Positions 1 to 8,553 of a DNA stretch of 64,000 nucleotides are shown one piece after another. How positions within the stretch are numbered: position 1 is the first letter of the stretch; the number at the start of each line of letters is the position of its first letter. Location of the stretch: NCBI RefSeq assembly GCF_014108865.1, contig NZ_CP053928.1, positions 3,100,001 through 3,164,000 on the forward strand, in the 5' to 3' direction. Position numbers and translations under genes: made by a program. The notes beneath the pieces are model-generated. The model made no database searches, was not told the origin of the DNA, and saw nothing but the letters and a program-made list of their open reading frames with translations. The stretch comes from Nocardioides sp. WS12 (GTDB taxonomy: Bacteria; Actinomycetota; Actinomycetes; Propionibacteriales; Nocardioidaceae).

Positions 1-1035
1 ATCGCCATCGCACTGGTCGCTGTGGCGCTGCTGGTCATCGCTCCGGCCGTGCTGAGCCCGTTCCGGCTCAACAACCTCGGCAAGTACGTCTGCTGGGCGA
101 TCGCCGGCGTCGGCATCGGACTGGCCTGGGGCCGTGGCGGCATGCTCGTCATGGGCCAGGGTGTCTTCTTCGGCCTCGGTGGCTACGCCATGGCGATGCA
201 CCTCAAGCTCGAGGCCGCGATGGCGACGGGCGGACCGGACGCCGTACCGGACTTCATGGTCCTGTACGGCGACGGGACGATGCCGGGCTGGTGGGAGCCG
301 TTCCGCAGCGGCCCGTTCACGCTCTTCGCGATCGTGGTCGTGCCCGCTGTCGTGGCGGCGATCCTCGGGTTCGCGATCTTCAAGCGCAGGGTGAAGGGCG
401 CGTACTTCGCGATCCTCACGCAGGCGCTGGCCGTCGCGTTCGCGACCCTGCTGATCGCGACCATCCAGCAGACCGGCGGGTTCAACGGGCTCAACCAGTT
501 CACGTTGTTCTTCGGCTACAACCTGTACGACCCGGTGAACAAGAAGATGATCTACTCCATCGCCGCCGGGGTGCTCGTCGTGTGCCTGCTCATCGTGTGG
601 CAGCTGTACCGCAGCCGGTTCGGTGAGCTGCTGGTCGCGACCCGCGATGCCGAGGAACGGGTGCGCTTCCTGGGCCACGACCCGGCCAACATCAAGCTCG
701 CCGCCTTCGTGGTGGCAGCCGTGATGGCGAGCATCGGTGGGGCGTTGTTCACCCCGATCACCGGCATCATCTCGCCGTCGGACGTCGACGCCACCGCCTC
801 GATCTTCCTGATCGCCGGCGTCGCACTGGGCGGTAGGGCCCTCCTCCTGGGACCGGCGCTCGGTGCCATCGCGGTCGGGTTCGGCCAGACCACCTTGTCG
901 GAGTCCTTCCCCGACCAGTGGACCTACTTCCTCGGCCTGCTGTTCATCATCGTCATCCTGTGCTTCCCCGCGGGCCTCGGCAACGCGTGGTCGCAGGTGA
1001 CGGCCCGGTTCCGAAAGAGCGAGGTGGCGTCATGA
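1..1035 (+). CDS. urtC: Urea ABC transporter permease UrtC (5' partial)
   Basis: Inner-membrane permease of the LIV/urea-type ABC importer, carrying urea with UrtB and the ATPases UrtD and UrtE. The frame is open to the first base, so the true start lies upstream of the window; the first internal ATG is at 22. The protein is strongly hydrophobic with repeated membrane segments and the family features GQGVFFGLGGYAMAMH near the N-terminus and GGxxG-rich helices near the C-terminus. The charged loop TRDAEERVRFLGHD fits the coupling loop seen in LivM-type permeases. Its stop overlaps the urtD start (ATGA). Assignment to urea rather than amino acids rests on the UrtD/UrtE features and the adjacent urease genes. 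Confidence 0.9.
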   Translation: MAIALVAVALLVIAPAVLSPFRLNNLGKYVCWAIAGVGIGLAWGRGGMLVMGQGVFFGLGGYAMAMHLKLEAAMATGGPDAVPDFMVLYGDGTMPGWWEPFRSGPFTLFAIVVVPAVVAAILGFAIFKRRVKGAYFAILTQALAVAFATLLIATIQQTGGFNGLNQFTLFFGYNLYDPVNKKMIYSIAAGVLVVCLLIVWQLYRSRFGELLVATRDAEERVRFLGHDPANIKLAAFVVAAVMASIGGALFTPITGIISPSDVDATASIFLIAGVALGGRALLLGPALGAIAVGFGQTTLSESFPDQWTYFLGLLFIIVILCFPAGLGNAWSQVTARFRKSEVAS

Positions 1036-1787
1036 ACGACGACTATCTGGAGATCCGCGGCCTCACGGTCGACTTCGACGGATTCAAGGCCATCGACGGG
1101 GTGGACCTGACCCTGCTGCAGGGCCAGCTCCACTTCCTGATCGGTCCGAACGGAGCCGGCAAGACCACCCTCGTCGACGCCGTGACCGGCCTCGTTGCGG
1201 GCACCGGGTTGGCCCGGTACCGCCACCAGGACCTGTTGCGGATGAAGTCCCACCGCATCGTGCGAGCGGGCATCGGGCGCACCTTCCAGACCGCGTCCGT
1301 GTTCGAGGAACTCTCGGTGCTGCAGAACCTGGACATCGCCGGCGGCATCCACCGCTCCGCCTGGGGCATGATCCGGGCCCGCCGCGGGACGCCGTCGTAC
1401 GTCGAGGAGGCACTCGAGACGATCGGCCTGAGCGCGCTGCGGGACAAGCCGGCCGGGGTCCTGGCCCACGGGCAGAAGCAATGGCTGGAGATCGGCATGC
1501 TGCTCGTCCAGGACGCCCGGGTGATGTTGCTCGACGAGCCCGTCGCCGGCATGAGCGCCGAGGAACGAGACGCCACCGGTGAGCTGCTCCTCAGGATCGG
1601 CAAGGAACGAACCATCGTCGTCATCGAGCACGACATGGACTTCGTCCGGAACTACGCCCAGCTCGTCACCGTGATGCACGCAGGGAAGGTCCTCGCCGAG
1701 GGCAGCGTTGCCGAGATCCAGGCCAACGCCCGGGTCCAGGAGGTCTACCTGGGCCGCACCGTCGAAGCGGAGGTCAACCGTGCTTGA
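1032..1787 (+). CDS. urtD: Urea ABC transporter ATP-binding protein UrtD
   Basis: ATPase subunit (251 aa) of the urea importer on the cytoplasmic face. Walker A GPNGAGKT lies at residues 38-45 and Walker B is MLLDEPVAGM. The ABC signature is the atypical LAHGQKQWLEIGM, a variant typical of UrtD in place of LSGGQ, and the H-loop is VVIEHDMDF. The ATG at 1032 overlaps the urtC stop by 4 bases; a longer frame starting at 918 lies inside urtC and is rejected. The 3' end overlaps urtE by 8 bases, which suggests translational coupling. Confidence 0.95.
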   Translation: MNDDYLEIRGLTVDFDGFKAIDGVDLTLLQGQLHFLIGPNGAGKTTLVDAVTGLVAGTGLARYRHQDLLRMKSHRIVRAGIGRTFQTASVFEELSVLQNLDIAGGIHRSAWGMIRARRGTPSYVEEALETIGLSALRDKPAGVLAHGQKQWLEIGMLLVQDARVMLLDEPVAGMSAEERDATGELLLRIGKERTIVVIEHDMDFVRNYAQLVTVMHAGKVLAEGSVAEIQANARVQEVYLGRTVEAEVNRA

Positions 1788-2460
1788 ACTGCGTGACGTG
1801 ACCGCCGGTTATGGCCGGACCAGGGTCCTGGAGAACGTCTCGATCGAGGTCCCCGATGGTGGCGCGGTGGCCATCATGGGCCACAACGGTGCCGGCAAGA
1901 CGACCCTGTTGCGGGTCGCCGTGGGGCTGTTGCCCGTGATGAGCGGCCAGGTGCTCCTCGACGGCGAGGACGTGACGCGACTGCGTCCCAACAAGCGGGT
2001 ACGACGAGGGGTCGGCTACGTGCCCCAGGGCCAGCTCTGCTTCCCGCAGATGACGACGCTGGAGAACCTGCAACTGGTCAGCGCCGACCGGGCCGAGATC
2101 GACGGTGTCCTGGGCACCTTCCCCGCGCTGGTGGACCTGCTCCCCCGGCGGGCCGGGCTGCTGTCCGGCGGACAGCGCCAGCAACTGGCGATCGCCCGGA
2201 CGCTGCTCACCAAGCCACGACTGCTGATCCTCGACGAGCCGACCGAAGGCATCCAGCCCAATGTGGTCGCCGAGATCGAGTCCGTGATCGCCGACCTGAC
2301 GAAGCGGGGCGATCTCTCGGTGCTGCTGGTCGAGCAGCACGTCGGCTTCGCGCTGCGGAGTACGGACTCGTACTACGTCCTGGAATCGGGACGGATCACG
2401 TCCAGCGGCGTCGGCGGAGCGGGTGCCCTGGAAGCCGTCCGAGCAGCGATGGCGGTCTGA
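1780..2460 (+). CDS. urtE: Urea ABC transporter ATP-binding subunit UrtE
   Basis: Second ATPase (226 aa) of the urea importer, expected to pair with UrtD. Walker A GHNGAGKT is at about residues 34-41, the signature is LSGGQRQQLAIAR and Walker B is LLILDEPTEGIQPNVV; the EGIQP extension is typical of UrtE. The GTG start at 1780 sits inside the end of urtD (GTGCTTGA overlap), and starts further upstream would run deep into urtD. The urease gamma gene follows after 3 bases, so transport and hydrolysis genes appear to form one transcription unit. Confidence 0.95.
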   Translation: MLELRDVTAGYGRTRVLENVSIEVPDGGAVAIMGHNGAGKTTLLRVAVGLLPVMSGQVLLDGEDVTRLRPNKRVRRGVGYVPQGQLCFPQMTTLENLQLVSADRAEIDGVLGTFPALVDLLPRRAGLLSGGQRQQLAIARTLLTKPRLLILDEPTEGIQPNVVAEIESVIADLTKRGDLSVLLVEQHVGFALRSTDSYYVLESGRITSSGVGGAGALEAVRAAMAV

Positions 2461-2463
2461 GGC

Positions 2464-2766
2464 ATGCATCTGACTCCGTCCGACACGGAGAAGCTCCTGC
2501 TCAGCGTTGCCGGCATGGTCGCCCGCGACCGCCTGTCGCGCGGCGTCCGCCTCAACTATCCCGAGTCGGTCGCCCTGCTCTCGTGCTGGGTGATCGAGGA
2601 AGCACGTGCCGGGGCGCGGGTCGCCGATCTCATGGAACGCGGCCGGGACGTGCTCGCACGTGACCAGGTGATGGTCGGTGTCGCCGACATGATCCGCGAC
2701 GTCCAGGTCGAAGCCACCTTTCCGGACGGGCGCAAGCTCGTCACCCTGCACCACCCGATCGCGTGA
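2464..2766 (+). CDS. ureA: Urease gamma subunit
   Basis: Small structural subunit (100 aa, the usual length) of nickel urease, which hydrolyses urea to ammonia and carbamate in the cytoplasm. It starts [14 protein letters not shown] and keeps the family segments [15 protein letters not shown] and [11 protein letters not shown] at the C-terminus. The ATG start is 3 bases after the urtE stop. ureB follows after 10 bases with GAGGAG upstream of its start. Confidence 0.97.
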   Translation: MHLTPSDTEKLLLSVAGMVARDRLSRGVRLNYPESVALLSCWVIEEARAGARVADLMERGRDVLARDQVMVGVADMIRDVQVEATFPDGRKLVTLHHPIA

Positions 2767-2776
2767 GGAGACTGTT

Positions 2777-3115
2777 GTGGGCATCGTGACCGAGGGGCCG
2801 GGCGCCACCCGGACCGGCGCCGGGACCGTGGTGCTCAATGGCGACCGCGCCGCCCCGCAGCGGGCCGTGGTCGTGTTCACCAACACCGGTGACCGTCCGA
2901 TCCAGATCGGGTCCCACGTGCACCTCCCGGACGTCAACAGCGCGCTGTCCTTCGACCGATCCGCGGCCCTCGGGTTCCGGCTCGACATCCCGTCGGGGAC
3001 GTCGCGTCGCTTCGAGCCGGGAGCTTCGCAGGAGGTCGCGATCGTGGCGCTCGGCGGGCTTCGACGCGTGCCGGGCATCCAGATCAAGCCCGAAGGCGGG
3101 TCCCTCGATGGTTGA
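2777..3115 (+). CDS. ureB: Urease beta subunit
   Basis: Structural subunit (112 aa) of urease with the beta-sandwich family motifs [18 protein letters not shown] and an [14 protein letters not shown] stretch. The GTG start at 2777 is preceded by GAGGAG at 2765-2770. The stop lies 8 bases inside ureC (ATGGTTGA), the same start-within-stop arrangement as urtD/urtE and ureF/ureG here. The subunit is separate from ureA, the three-polypeptide arrangement usual in Actinobacteria. Confidence 0.97.
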   Translation: MGIVTEGPGATRTGAGTVVLNGDRAAPQRAVVVFTNTGDRPIQIGSHVHLPDVNSALSFDRSAALGFRLDIPSGTSRRFEPGASQEVAIVALGGLRRVPGIQIKPEGGSLDG

Positions 3116-4814
3116 GATCAGCCGGGCGTCGTACGCGGCCCTCTACGGGCCGACGGTGGGCGACCAGGTCCGGCTCGGTGACACGGACCTGTGGATCGAG
3201 GTGGAGCACGACCACGTCGTCGGCGGTGAGGAAGCGGTCTTCGGGGGCGGCAAGTCGATCCGGGAATCGATGGCTCAGTCGATCCGGTCGTCGGCCGAGG
3301 GCGCGCTCGACACCGTCATCACCAACGCGCTCGTCCTCGACCACTGGGGCATCGTCAAGGCGGACGTCGGCATCCGCGCCGGGCGGATCGTCGCGCTGGG
3401 CCGGTCCGGCAACCCGGACATCGCCGACGGCGTGCACCCGGACCTCGTGATCGGGCCGGGAACGGACGTGATCGCCGGCGAGGGGCGGATCCTGACGGCG
3501 GGGGCCATCGACGTCCACGTCCACCTGCTGTCCCGCTCGCAACTGGTCGAGGCGCTCGCCACCGGCATCACCACGGTTGCGGGCGGTGGTACCGGCCCGT
3601 CCGAGGGTTCCAAGGCCACCACGGTGACGCCGGGCGCCTGGCACCTCGCCGCCATCCACCGCGCCCTCGACACGGTTCCGCTCAACGTGCTGCTGTTCGG
3701 CAAGGGCAACACGGTCAGCGCTGCGGGACTCGCCGAGCAGGCACTGGTCGGTGCAGCCGGCTACAAGGTCCACGAGGACTGGGGTTCGACCCCGGCGGCC
3801 ATCGATGCCTCGCTGCGTGCGGCCGACGAGTTCGGCCTCCAGGTGGCCTTGCACTCCGACAGCCTCAACGAGGCGGGCTATGTCGAGTCGACGGTCGGCG
3901 CGATTGCCGGTCGTGGGATCCACGCCTTCCATGCCGAGGGCGCGGGGGGTGGCCACGCACCGGACATCCTGACCGTGGCCTCGCTCCCCCACATCATTCC
4001 GGGGTCGACGAACCCGACCCTTCCGCACACCGTCAACACGGTCGCCGAGCACCTCGACATGCTGATGGTCTGCCATCACCTGAACCCGCAGGTGCCCGAG
4101 GACCTGGCTTTCGCGGAGTCGCGTATCCGGGCCACCACGATCGCGGCCGAGGACCTGCTGCACGACATCGGAGCGCTGTCGATCACCTCCTCCGATGCGC
4201 AAGCCATGGGGCGCATCGGAGAGGTGATCTGCCGGACCTGGCAGGTGGCTCACGTGATGAAACGGCAGTTCGGCAACCACGCCGATCTCGGCACGGGACC
4301 GGCCGACAACACGCGGGCGAAGCGGTACGTCGCCAAGTACACGATCAACCCGGCCATCGCCCACGGCATCGACCACGAGGTCGGGTCGATCGAGCCCGGG
4401 AAGCTGGCGGACCTCGTCCTCTGGGACCCGCGCTTCTTCGGGATCCGGCCGGACGTGGTGATGAAGTCGGGAGCGCTCGTGTGGGGTGCGCTCGGCGATC
4501 CGAACGCGTCGATCCCGACGCCGCAACCAGTGCTGATGCGACCCACCCTCGTGGACGACGGCAGCCCTTATGGAGTCAGCTTCGTGTCTCCGGCCGCGCT
4601 GGCCGACGGGTTGGCGGACCGGCTGGGGCTGCGGCGCCGACTCGCCGCCGTACGACCGACCAGGGAGGTGAGCAAGGCGTCGATGATCAACAACTCGGCG
4701 CTGCCGCGGATCGACATCGACCCGGAGACCTTTGCCATCGACGTCGACGGCGAACGCGTCGTCCCCGCTCCAGCCGAGGAGCTGCCGCTCGCGCAGCTCT
4801 ACTCGATGTTCTGA
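3108..4814 (+). CDS. ureC: Urease alpha (catalytic) subunit
   Basis: Catalytic subunit (568 aa, normal length) with the bi-nickel centre. Visible residues: HVH metal ligands (family HxH), the carbamylated Lys in [16 protein letters not shown], the next metal-ligand block [28 protein letters not shown], the mobile-flap MVCHHLN with its Cys, the SRIR arginine, and the Asp ligand in [12 protein letters not shown]. All catalytic residues are present, so it should be active. Segments around the first HxH and the GGTGP loop differ from common bacterial UreC sequences. The ATG at 3108 overlaps the ureB stop; frames starting earlier lie inside ureB. Confidence 0.97.
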   Translation: MVEISRASYAALYGPTVGDQVRLGDTDLWIEVEHDHVVGGEEAVFGGGKSIRESMAQSIRSSAEGALDTVITNALVLDHWGIVKADVGIRAGRIVALGRSGNPDIADGVHPDLVIGPGTDVIAGEGRILTAGAIDVHVHLLSRSQLVEALATGITTVAGGGTGPSEGSKATTVTPGAWHLAAIHRALDTVPLNVLLFGKGNTVSAAGLAEQALVGAAGYKVHEDWGSTPAAIDASLRAADEFGLQVALHSDSLNEAGYVESTVGAIAGRGIHAFHAEGAGGGHAPDILTVASLPHIIPGSTNPTLPHTVNTVAEHLDMLMVCHHLNPQVPEDLAFAESRIRATTIAAEDLLHDIGALSITSSDAQAMGRIGEVICRTWQVAHVMKRQFGNHADLGTGPADNTRAKRYVAKYTINPAIAHGIDHEVGSIEPGKLADLVLWDPRFFGIRPDVVMKSGALVWGALGDPNASIPTPQPVLMRPTLVDDGSPYGVSFVSPAALADGLADRLGLRRRLAAVRPTREVSKASMINNSALPRIDIDPETFAIDVDGERVVPAPAEELPLAQLYSMF

Positions 4815-4821
4815 GCAGCCC

Positions 4822-5481
4822 GTGCCGCACCCCGAACTCCTGATGCTGCTGCTGGCCGACGCGCGTCTGCCCGTCGCCGGGCACACGCAGTCCGGAACGC
4901 TCGAGGGCGCCCTGACCAACGGTCTGGACCCGGCCGATGTGCCCGGCTACCTGCGCAGCCGGATGCTCGGAGTGACCCGGGTCGAGGCGGGCACGGCCGT
5001 TGCCGCCCGCCATGCGGTGCGAACCGGTTCGGACCTCGCGGTCGTCGATCGTGCCTGGGCCGCACGCACCGTCTCCCCCGCGCTGCGCGACGCAGCGCGG
5101 CTGCAGGGCCAGGCCCTGTTGCGCCTCGCGACCCGCGTCTGGCCGGCATCGGTCGGCGTGCTGGGCGAGGTGGTGCGACCGAGCAGGTCGACCGTGCTCG
5201 GGTCACTGGCGGCCCATCTCGACCTCGGCGCCGCTTCGCTCGCGCGTCTCGTCGTGTACGACGACGTGCAGACCGTCTGCGCGGCAGCGCTGAAGCTCCT
5301 GCCGCTCGACCCGGTGGTCGTGACGGGCTGGGTGCATCACGCGCTCGACAGTGCCGACGACGTGGTCGATGCCGTCGCCGACGTACGAACGCCCGATCAG
5401 ATCCCCGCCGTTGCCTCACCCCAGATCGAGGCATGGGCACAGGCCCATGCCGGTTCATCAAGGAGGTTGTTCCGTGCCTGA
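4822..5481 (+). CDS. ureF: Urease accessory protein UreF
   Basis: Accessory factor (219 aa) that joins UreD and UreG in the urease activation complex and controls UreG GTPase during nickel delivery. The sequence is weakly conserved, as is usual for UreF, but the N-terminal [20 protein letters not shown] matches the family ADxxFPxGxFxxSxGLE pattern, and position and helical content agree. The GTG at 4822 (VPHPELL) is 7 bases after the ureC stop; the longer frame overlaps ureC. It ends 8 bases into ureG. Confidence 0.85.
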   Translation: MPHPELLMLLLADARLPVAGHTQSGTLEGALTNGLDPADVPGYLRSRMLGVTRVEAGTAVAARHAVRTGSDLAVVDRAWAARTVSPALRDAARLQGQALLRLATRVWPASVGVLGEVVRPSRSTVLGSLAAHLDLGAASLARLVVYDDVQTVCAAALKLLPLDPVVVTGWVHHALDSADDVVDAVADVRTPDQIPAVASPQIEAWAQAHAGSSRRLFRA

Positions 5482-6190
5482 ACTCGCCGCTCTCCCCCAT
5501 CCGGCCCGACCGTTGCGACTCGGCGTCTGCGGCCCTGTGGGCACCGGCAAGAGTTCGTTGATCGCACTCCTGTGCCGGGAGCTCGCCGAGCGGCTGGAAC
5601 TCGCGGTCGTCACGAACGACATCTACACCGACGAGGACGCACGCTTCCTGCGGTCGGCCGGCGTGCTGGAGACCGACCGGATCCGCGCGGTGGAGACCGG
5701 GGCGTGCCCGCACACGGCGATCCGCGACGACATCAGCGCGAACCTGATGATGGTCGAGGACCTGGAGTTCGACTACCCGGAGCTGGACGTCGTGCTGATC
5801 GAGTCCGGTGGCGACAACCTCACGGCGACCTTCTCCCCTGCCCTCGTGGACGTCCAGATCTTCGTGCTCGACGTCGCCGGTGGGGGCGACGTGGCGCGCA
5901 AGGGCGGGCCGGGCATCGAGCGGGCCGACCTGCTGGTCGTCAACAAGACCGACCTGGCGCCGTACGTCGGGGTCGACGTGGTGCAGATGCTGGCCGACGC
6001 GACCGTGGCGCGCGAGGAGCGTCCCGTCATCGGGCTGTCACGCCTCGACCGGGCCAGCATCGACGCCCTCGTGTCGTGGCTGGACGGCGTTCGCGCGCAC
6101 CACCTGTCTGGCGCGCTCGTGCCGATCGATCCCGGCCCGATGGCGGTTCACTCCCACGCACATGCGCACGGGCATGCTCACGAGCACTGA
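5474..6190 (+). CDS. ureG: Urease accessory GTPase UreG with C-terminal His-rich tail
   Basis: SIMIBI-class GTPase (238 aa) that carries nickel to apo-urease. P-loop GPVGTGKS at residues 20-27, metal-binding CPH at 78-80, [15 protein letters not shown] and the base-specificity motif NKTD are present. The GTG start at 5474 has AAGGAGG a few bases upstream, inside ureF, which decides the start. The C-terminus ends in [13 protein letters not shown], a metal-binding tail; many UreG proteins carry His residues at the N-terminus instead. With no ureE here, this tail may act in nickel storage or delivery (inference). Confidence 0.95.
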   Translation: MPELAALPHPARPLRLGVCGPVGTGKSSLIALLCRELAERLELAVVTNDIYTDEDARFLRSAGVLETDRIRAVETGACPHTAIRDDISANLMMVEDLEFDYPELDVVLIESGGDNLTATFSPALVDVQIFVLDVAGGGDVARKGGPGIERADLLVVNKTDLAPYVGVDVVQMLADATVAREERPVIGLSRLDRASIDALVSWLDGVRAHHLSGALVPIDPGPMAVHSHAHAHGHAHEH

Positions 6191-6908
6191 GCGATCGGCG
6201 CGGACCCGGATCCGGGTCACTCGGGGCGAGGGTCTGGCGCGCTGCCGCGTGCGCAGCGCCGTGACGCTCTCCGATTCCACCGCCGCATCGATCCGACCGA
6301 TGCTCGTCGACCACGACCGGGAGGGCGCTCGCGTCTCCCTCGTGCCGGAGGGTGCACTGCTGCTCGCCGGCGACGCCATCGAGATCGACGTGACGGTCGA
6401 CGCCGGCGCCCGGCTGGACCTCATCGAGCCCGGTGGCACGGTCGCCTTCGACATGCGCGGTGGTGCGGCGTCCTGGTCGGTGCTGGTCACGCTCGGTCCC
6501 GGTGCGGTCCTGACCTGGGCCGGTGAGCCGTTCGTGGTCTCGGCGGGCGCCGACGTGGAGCGCCGTACGGTCGCCCGGTTGGCGCCGGGTGCGTCGATGC
6601 TGCTGCGCGAGACCCTGGTCCTCGGTCGGTACGGCGAGCTCCCGGGCGCCGTCCGCCAGCGCACCGAGGTGACCGTCGACCGGCTCCCGTTGTTGATCGA
6701 GGACCTGCCACTGGATCCCACGACGACGCCCGCGCTGTTGGGTGGGCACCGGGTGCTCTCGTCGGTGCTCGCCGTCGGCGGTACCGGGCCGGCGGAGGGG
6801 CCGGCCGAGGATCGGTACGACCTGGACGGTGGCGGCACACTGTGGCGGCGACTCGGGGTCCATGCCCACGAGACGGGCCTGGTCGCGGCCTGGGCGGCGG
6901 GCTCCTAG
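6174..6908 (+). CDS. ureD: Urease accessory protein UreD (UreH)
   Basis: Scaffold protein (244 aa) that binds apo-urease and passes nickel from the UreG/UreF complex. It carries the usual divergent UreD features: [35 protein letters not shown], and the [17 protein letters not shown] block [13 protein letters not shown]. The start is uncertain: ATG codons at 6162 and 6174 both lie within the end of ureG, and 6174 is chosen for the shorter overlap. The TAG stop at 6906-6908 overlaps the stop of the convergent gene on the other strand within CTAG. Confidence 0.85.
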   Translation: MLTSTERSARTRIRVTRGEGLARCRVRSAVTLSDSTAASIRPMLVDHDREGARVSLVPEGALLLAGDAIEIDVTVDAGARLDLIEPGGTVAFDMRGGAASWSVLVTLGPGAVLTWAGEPFVVSAGADVERRTVARLAPGASMLLRETLVLGRYGELPGAVRQRTEVTVDRLPLLIEDLPLDPTTTPALLGGHRVLSSVLAVGGTGPAEGPAEDRYDLDGGGTLWRRLGVHAHETGLVAAWAAGS

Positions 6909-7990
6909 TGGGCGCGCGCGATCTGCTGTTCGATGCGGAACCCGAGGCCGTCGGCCGCGGCGAGATAGACGTCCTGGTCGAGCAGGTTGCCGTCGAGGCG
7001 CATCAGGCCGCGCGGGCTGGCGTAGAAGTGGCCGGACTCCAGGCTGGACAACGCCCGGACGTCGAGCGAGCCGCACACCTCACCCACGCGGGCGAGGAAG
7101 AACAGCGCTTCGTAGCAGGACTCCCCGACCGCGTTCAGTGCCGGCGCCCAGCGGCCCCAGCGGGCGTAGTAGGCGCGGGCCAGTTCAGTGCTCTCCGCTG
7201 TACCGAGGCCGTCGAAGTACGCCGCCGCGGCGTAGAGGCCGTGGTTGGCCGCGGCTCCTCCAGCCAGCAGGGTGTTCTCCTCGACGGCCGGACTGAGCCG
7301 GGGCAGGTCGACCGACAGGCCGGAGCGGGCGAACTGGCGATTGAAGTGGACCGCGTCCTGACCCATCAACAGCATGATGACGCCGTCGATCGGCTGCCGG
7401 GCGAGATCGGAGAGCACGGTGCTGAAGTCGCTCGTCCCGAGCGGCACGTAGGTCTCGCTGACGATCTCCGACGACGTGTCCTCCAGGGCGAGGCGTGCCG
7501 TGGTGCCGGTGACGCGCGGGAAGACGTAGTCGTTGCCGACGATCGCCCAGCGACCGATGCCGAGCTCCTCGCGCATCCAGTGCGCCGCCGGAAGCAGCTG
7601 GTTGATCGGACGCTCACCGAGCATGAAGACGCCCGGCGTCGCGTCACCGCCCTCGTGCATGGCCGCGAACGCGTAGAGCACGCGCCCGCCGACGCGAGCT
7701 GTGATGGCCTGGCGGACCGCCGAGATGTGCCAGCCGGCCACCGCCTGGACCCGTCCGCTGTCGACCAGGCGCCCGACCTCGTCCGCCACGAGCGCGGGCT
7801 CGCGGCCGGCATCGACCACGACCAGCTCGACCTGCCGGCCGGCAATGCCGCGCCGCGCGTTGAGTTGCTCGACCGCGAGCTCGCCGCACGCCAGGCAGGA
7901 CGGCCCGTAGATGCCCGTCGGTCCCTGGAGCGGTACGACGAAGGCGATCGACAAGACGTCGACCGTCGGGTCGCGGGGCAGGTCGGGCAC
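6905..7990 (-). CDS. AmiC-like amide/urea-binding protein, no signal peptide
   Basis: Type I periplasmic-binding-protein fold (about 361 aa) of the AmiC/UrtA group, recognised from the N-terminal IAFVVPLQGPTGIYGPS and from WHISAVRQAI, AIVGNDYVFPR and SPAVEENTL. Family members bind urea or short amides; AmiC is a cytoplasmic sensor, UrtA a transport component. No signal peptide or lipobox is visible, so a cytoplasmic sensor is favoured. The GTG at 7990 has GGAGGT just upstream (spacing short); ATG 8032 and TTG 8050 are alternatives. No AmiR-type antiterminator is present nearby. Its convergent position after ureD and divergence from a MarR gene suggest a role in urea-dependent control (inference). 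Confidence 0.75.
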   Translation of the reverse strand: MPDLPRDPTVDVLSIAFVVPLQGPTGIYGPSCLACGELAVEQLNARRGIAGRQVELVVVDAGREPALVADEVGRLVDSGRVQAVAGWHISAVRQAITARVGGRVLYAFAAMHEGGDATPGVFMLGERPINQLLPAAHWMREELGIGRWAIVGNDYVFPRVTGTTARLALEDTSSEIVSETYVPLGTSDFSTVLSDLARQPIDGVIMLLMGQDAVHFNRQFARSGLSVDLPRLSPAVEENTLLAGGAAANHGLYAAAAYFDGLGTAESTELARAYYARWGRWAPALNAVGESCYEALFFLARVGEVCGSLDVRALSSLESGHFYASPRGLMRLDGNLLDQDVYLAAADGLGFRIEQQIARAH

Positions 7991-8163
7991 GGGACCTCCG
8001 TGCGGGACGTGGGCTGTCCCGGCCGGCGACATTGCGGGCACGTGGTGCAACCAGAATTGGTGGGGCCATGCCTACGATAGAGCCGACTCCGCGGCGTAGC
8101 GGCGTCGTTAACGCGATTGTCACGAAGACGTCTCAAGGCACCGCCAGCCCGAAGGAGACCGCC

Positions 8164-8544
8164 GTGGGCCGGGTCACCACCCATCACCGGGTTTCGTCGA
8201 GCATCGCGGTGCAGGTACGCCAGGTCGAGGCCACCGTTCGTGACGCGCTCCAGCCGCTCCTCGACGAGCACGGCCTGACGCTCGAGCACTGGCGGATCAT
8301 CGCCGTCATCGACGACGAGCCCGGACTGGGGATGAGCGAGGTGGCCGTCGCGGCCGTCGTTCCCGCGGCCAGCCTGACCCGCCACATGGACCGACTGGTC
8401 GAGCGGGGCCTGGTGGTGCGGCGAGCCGACCCCGAGGACGGTCGCCGGGCCGTCGTGGCGTTGTCCCCCCGCGGCCAGACCTACGCAGCGCAGCTGCGCG
8501 ACGTCGAGCAGTCGCTGACGCTGCCGGAGCCCCCGCGGGACTGA
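8164..8544 (+). CDS. MarR family transcriptional regulator
   Basis: Winged-helix DNA-binding regulator (126 aa). The MarR pattern is clear: an N-terminal dimerisation helix, LTLEHWRIIAVIDDEPGLG, recognition region VPAASLTRHMDRLVERGLV, then the wing VRRADPEDGRRAVVALSPRG. The GTG at 8164 is preceded by AAGGAGA at a good spacing; an in-frame ATG at 8068 would add residues that do not match the family. It is transcribed away from the AmiC-like gene across a roughly 170-base divergent region, so it may control both directions. The ligand is unknown; context points to urea or nitrogen metabolism. Confidence 0.85.
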   Translation: MGRVTTHHRVSSSIAVQVRQVEATVRDALQPLLDEHGLTLEHWRIIAVIDDEPGLGMSEVAVAAVVPAASLTRHMDRLVERGLVVRRADPEDGRRAVVALSPRGQTYAAQLRDVEQSLTLPEPPRD

Positions 8545-8553
8545 TGGGTTGGC

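Noticed and set aside
7991..8163. GCAACCAGAATTGGTG in the AmiC-like/MarR gap as a MarR operator
   Set aside because: The inverted repeat is only ACCA/TGGT with a 4-base spacer, too weak to call.
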